Shown piece by piece: positions 63,058 to 64,000 of a DNA stretch of 64,000 nt (positions are counted from its first letter, which is position 1; each line of letters starts with the position of its first letter). This stretch comes from Flavobacterium hungaricum. GTDB taxonomy: Bacteria > Bacteroidota > Bacteroidia > Flavobacteriales > Flavobacteriaceae. A model generated the notes under the pieces. That model was not told where the DNA came from. It did no database searches and worked only from the letters and a program-made list of their open reading frames with translations. The stretch is taken from positions 1,426,001 through 1,490,000 of the forward strand of contig NZ_PRDM01000001.1 of the NCBI RefSeq assembly GCF_015182285.1, read 5' to 3'. Made by a program: the position numbers and the translations under genes.

Positions 63058-64000
63058 TGGCTAAAAATTTTAAGCTCATCTCTTTTGATGCTTACGTGTT
63101 GAGAACTCCATTGTTTCCTTTGTCTTTGTATTTAGACACCGTTGAGAATTATTCTTTAGAAAAAGCTAAAAAACTTTATCAAGATCCTTTAATTAGAGAG
63201 GCCATTTATTTGGCTTCTCCTATATTGGTAAAAGAATTAGATAAATGGGCTAAGGCTTCTATAGAGACAATATCTGAAAAAAATCAAAGATTAGAATTCT
63301 CATTTTTGAAATACTTGGCTAGAATGTCTTCTCGATGTACACCTTTTGGTCTTTTTTCAGGTTGTTCAGTTGGATACATAAGAAGCGATACAAGTATTGT
63401 TATTGAAAATCCTGATAAATTTAAAAGATATACACAATTCGATATGCAATTTTGGATAAAATTACTGCAACAAATATCGGATAAAAAAGAAATCATGCCA
63501 TATTTGCAATACTACCCTAATAATAGTATTTATAAAATTGGAGATTTTTATCGTTATATAGAATACAAAAATATCGAGAAAAAAAGAGAACACAGCATCG
63601 CAGCATTACGGAAATCTGAGACATTGACGGATCTTCTGAATTTTGCCAAAGGAGGAATAACAATTGATGATTTGTCGAAGATGCTTGCATGTAATGAAGG
63701 TGAGAAGTTTGAAGCAAAAAAATTTGTTTTAAAACTTATAGAGTTTCAATTTCTGGTCAGTGAACTCGATGCGACCGTGACTGGAAATAATGATTGGGAA
63801 AGAATTTTGTCTGTTGTAAAAAAGAGCCCATTCTGTAAAATAGAATATCAAATCTTGAATAAAATTCAGAAAAAGGTTTCACTATTAGATAAAACACTGG
63901 CTCAATCAGAAAAAAAATATCTTAAAATCAAAAATGATATCGACACTTTGGGGATTGGATTTGATGAAAAGTATCTTTTCCAAACAGATTTGTATTCAAG
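63057..64000 (+). CDS. lanB: Lantibiotic dehydratase LanB, N-terminal part
   Basis: The gene runs off the right window edge; 314 codons are visible. It starts with ATG overlapping the protease stop: MAKNFKLISFDAYVLRTPLF. It contains LEFSFLKYLARMSSRCTPFG followed by LFSGCSVGYIRSD, the RxSSRCTPFGLF signature of LanB N-terminal (glutamylation) domains, which use glutamyl-tRNA to dehydrate Ser/Thr in the precursor. The cyclase LanC and the LanB elimination domain would lie beyond the edge. Frame and motif are clear; the rest is unknown. Confidence 0.9.
   Translation, partial: MAKNFKLISFDAYVLRTPLFPLSLYLDTVENYSLEKAKKLYQDPLIREAIYLASPILVKELDKWAKASIETISEKNQRLEFSFLKYLARMSSRCTPFGLFSGCSVGYIRSDTSIVIENPDKFKRYTQFDMQFWIKLLQQISDKKEIMPYLQYYPNNSIYKIGDFYRYIEYKNIEKKREHSIAALRKSETLTDLLNFAKGGITIDDLSKMLACNEGEKFEAKKFVLKLIEFQFLVSELDATVTGNNDWERILSVVKKSPFCKIEYQILNKIQKKVSLLDKTLAQSEKKYLKIKNDIDTLGIGFDEKYLFQTDLYS

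Overview
The window is AT-rich, and its genes are tightly packed, often overlapping (ATGA, TAATG), with few Shine-Dalgarno sites. A type IX secretion sorting domain, TAnnTTTG promoter elements, an UpxY/NusG-like antiterminator and GG-leader peptides all point to Bacteroidota, most likely Flavobacterium or a close relative. I saw no rRNA, tRNA, CRISPR array or complete insertion sequence.

Layout. (1) 1-2912, minus: 5' part of a hybrid NRPS-PKS gene (adenylation, carrier protein, ketosynthase) that runs off the left edge. (2) 3858-7322, plus: three secreted surface-type proteins, namely a short T9SS cargo, a PYALHAKTA-type protein and a beta-helix protein. (3) 8025-9054: two small XRE regulators and an antiterminator gene divergent from the polysaccharide locus. 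(4) 9637-37641, plus: a 28-kb Wzy-dependent exopolysaccharide locus. It encodes enzymes for GDP-mannose, GDP-L-fucose, UDP-glucuronate and UDP-xylose, about ten glycosyltransferases, four O-acyltransferases, a flippase, a polymerase, Wza, a Wzc-type tyrosine kinase and the initiating phosphoglycosyltransferase. A strong terminator follows. (5) 38084-41239: a receiver-like orphan, then a minus-strand Crp/Fnr, isochorismatase, pirin and cupin block. (6) 42358-47322: a visibly GC-richer block with a PAS histidine kinase, a DUF2805/TIGR03643 protein, two SDR proteins and a single-domain response regulator. (7) 47323-48134: non-coding, with a structured repeat, a terminator and dispersed repeats. 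(8) 48135-51243, minus: an AraC regulator, a secreted alpha/beta hydrolase, an acetyltransferase and a cupin whose lipoprotein leader is separated from it by a frameshift. (9) 51591-64000: two adjacent RiPP (ribosomal peptide natural product) systems.

The RiPP region is the most interesting part. On the minus strand, three Cys-rich GG-leader precursors and one decayed precursor surround an outer-membrane beta-barrel receptor, followed by a radical SAM/SPASM maturase and a C39-peptidase ABC exporter. The precursor pair and its roughly 100-nt leader occur on both sides of the receptor, which suggests a segmental duplication. On the plus strand, a membrane-anchored TPR-AraC regulator is followed by a lanthipeptide-like precursor, a subtilisin-like lipoprotein protease and the start of a LanB dehydratase. 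A palindrome-like motif with core AATTCAGGAATT lies twice between the two systems (centres 21 bp apart) and once, as a perfect palindrome, upstream of the lanthipeptide-like precursor. It is a candidate operator linking both systems to the regulator.
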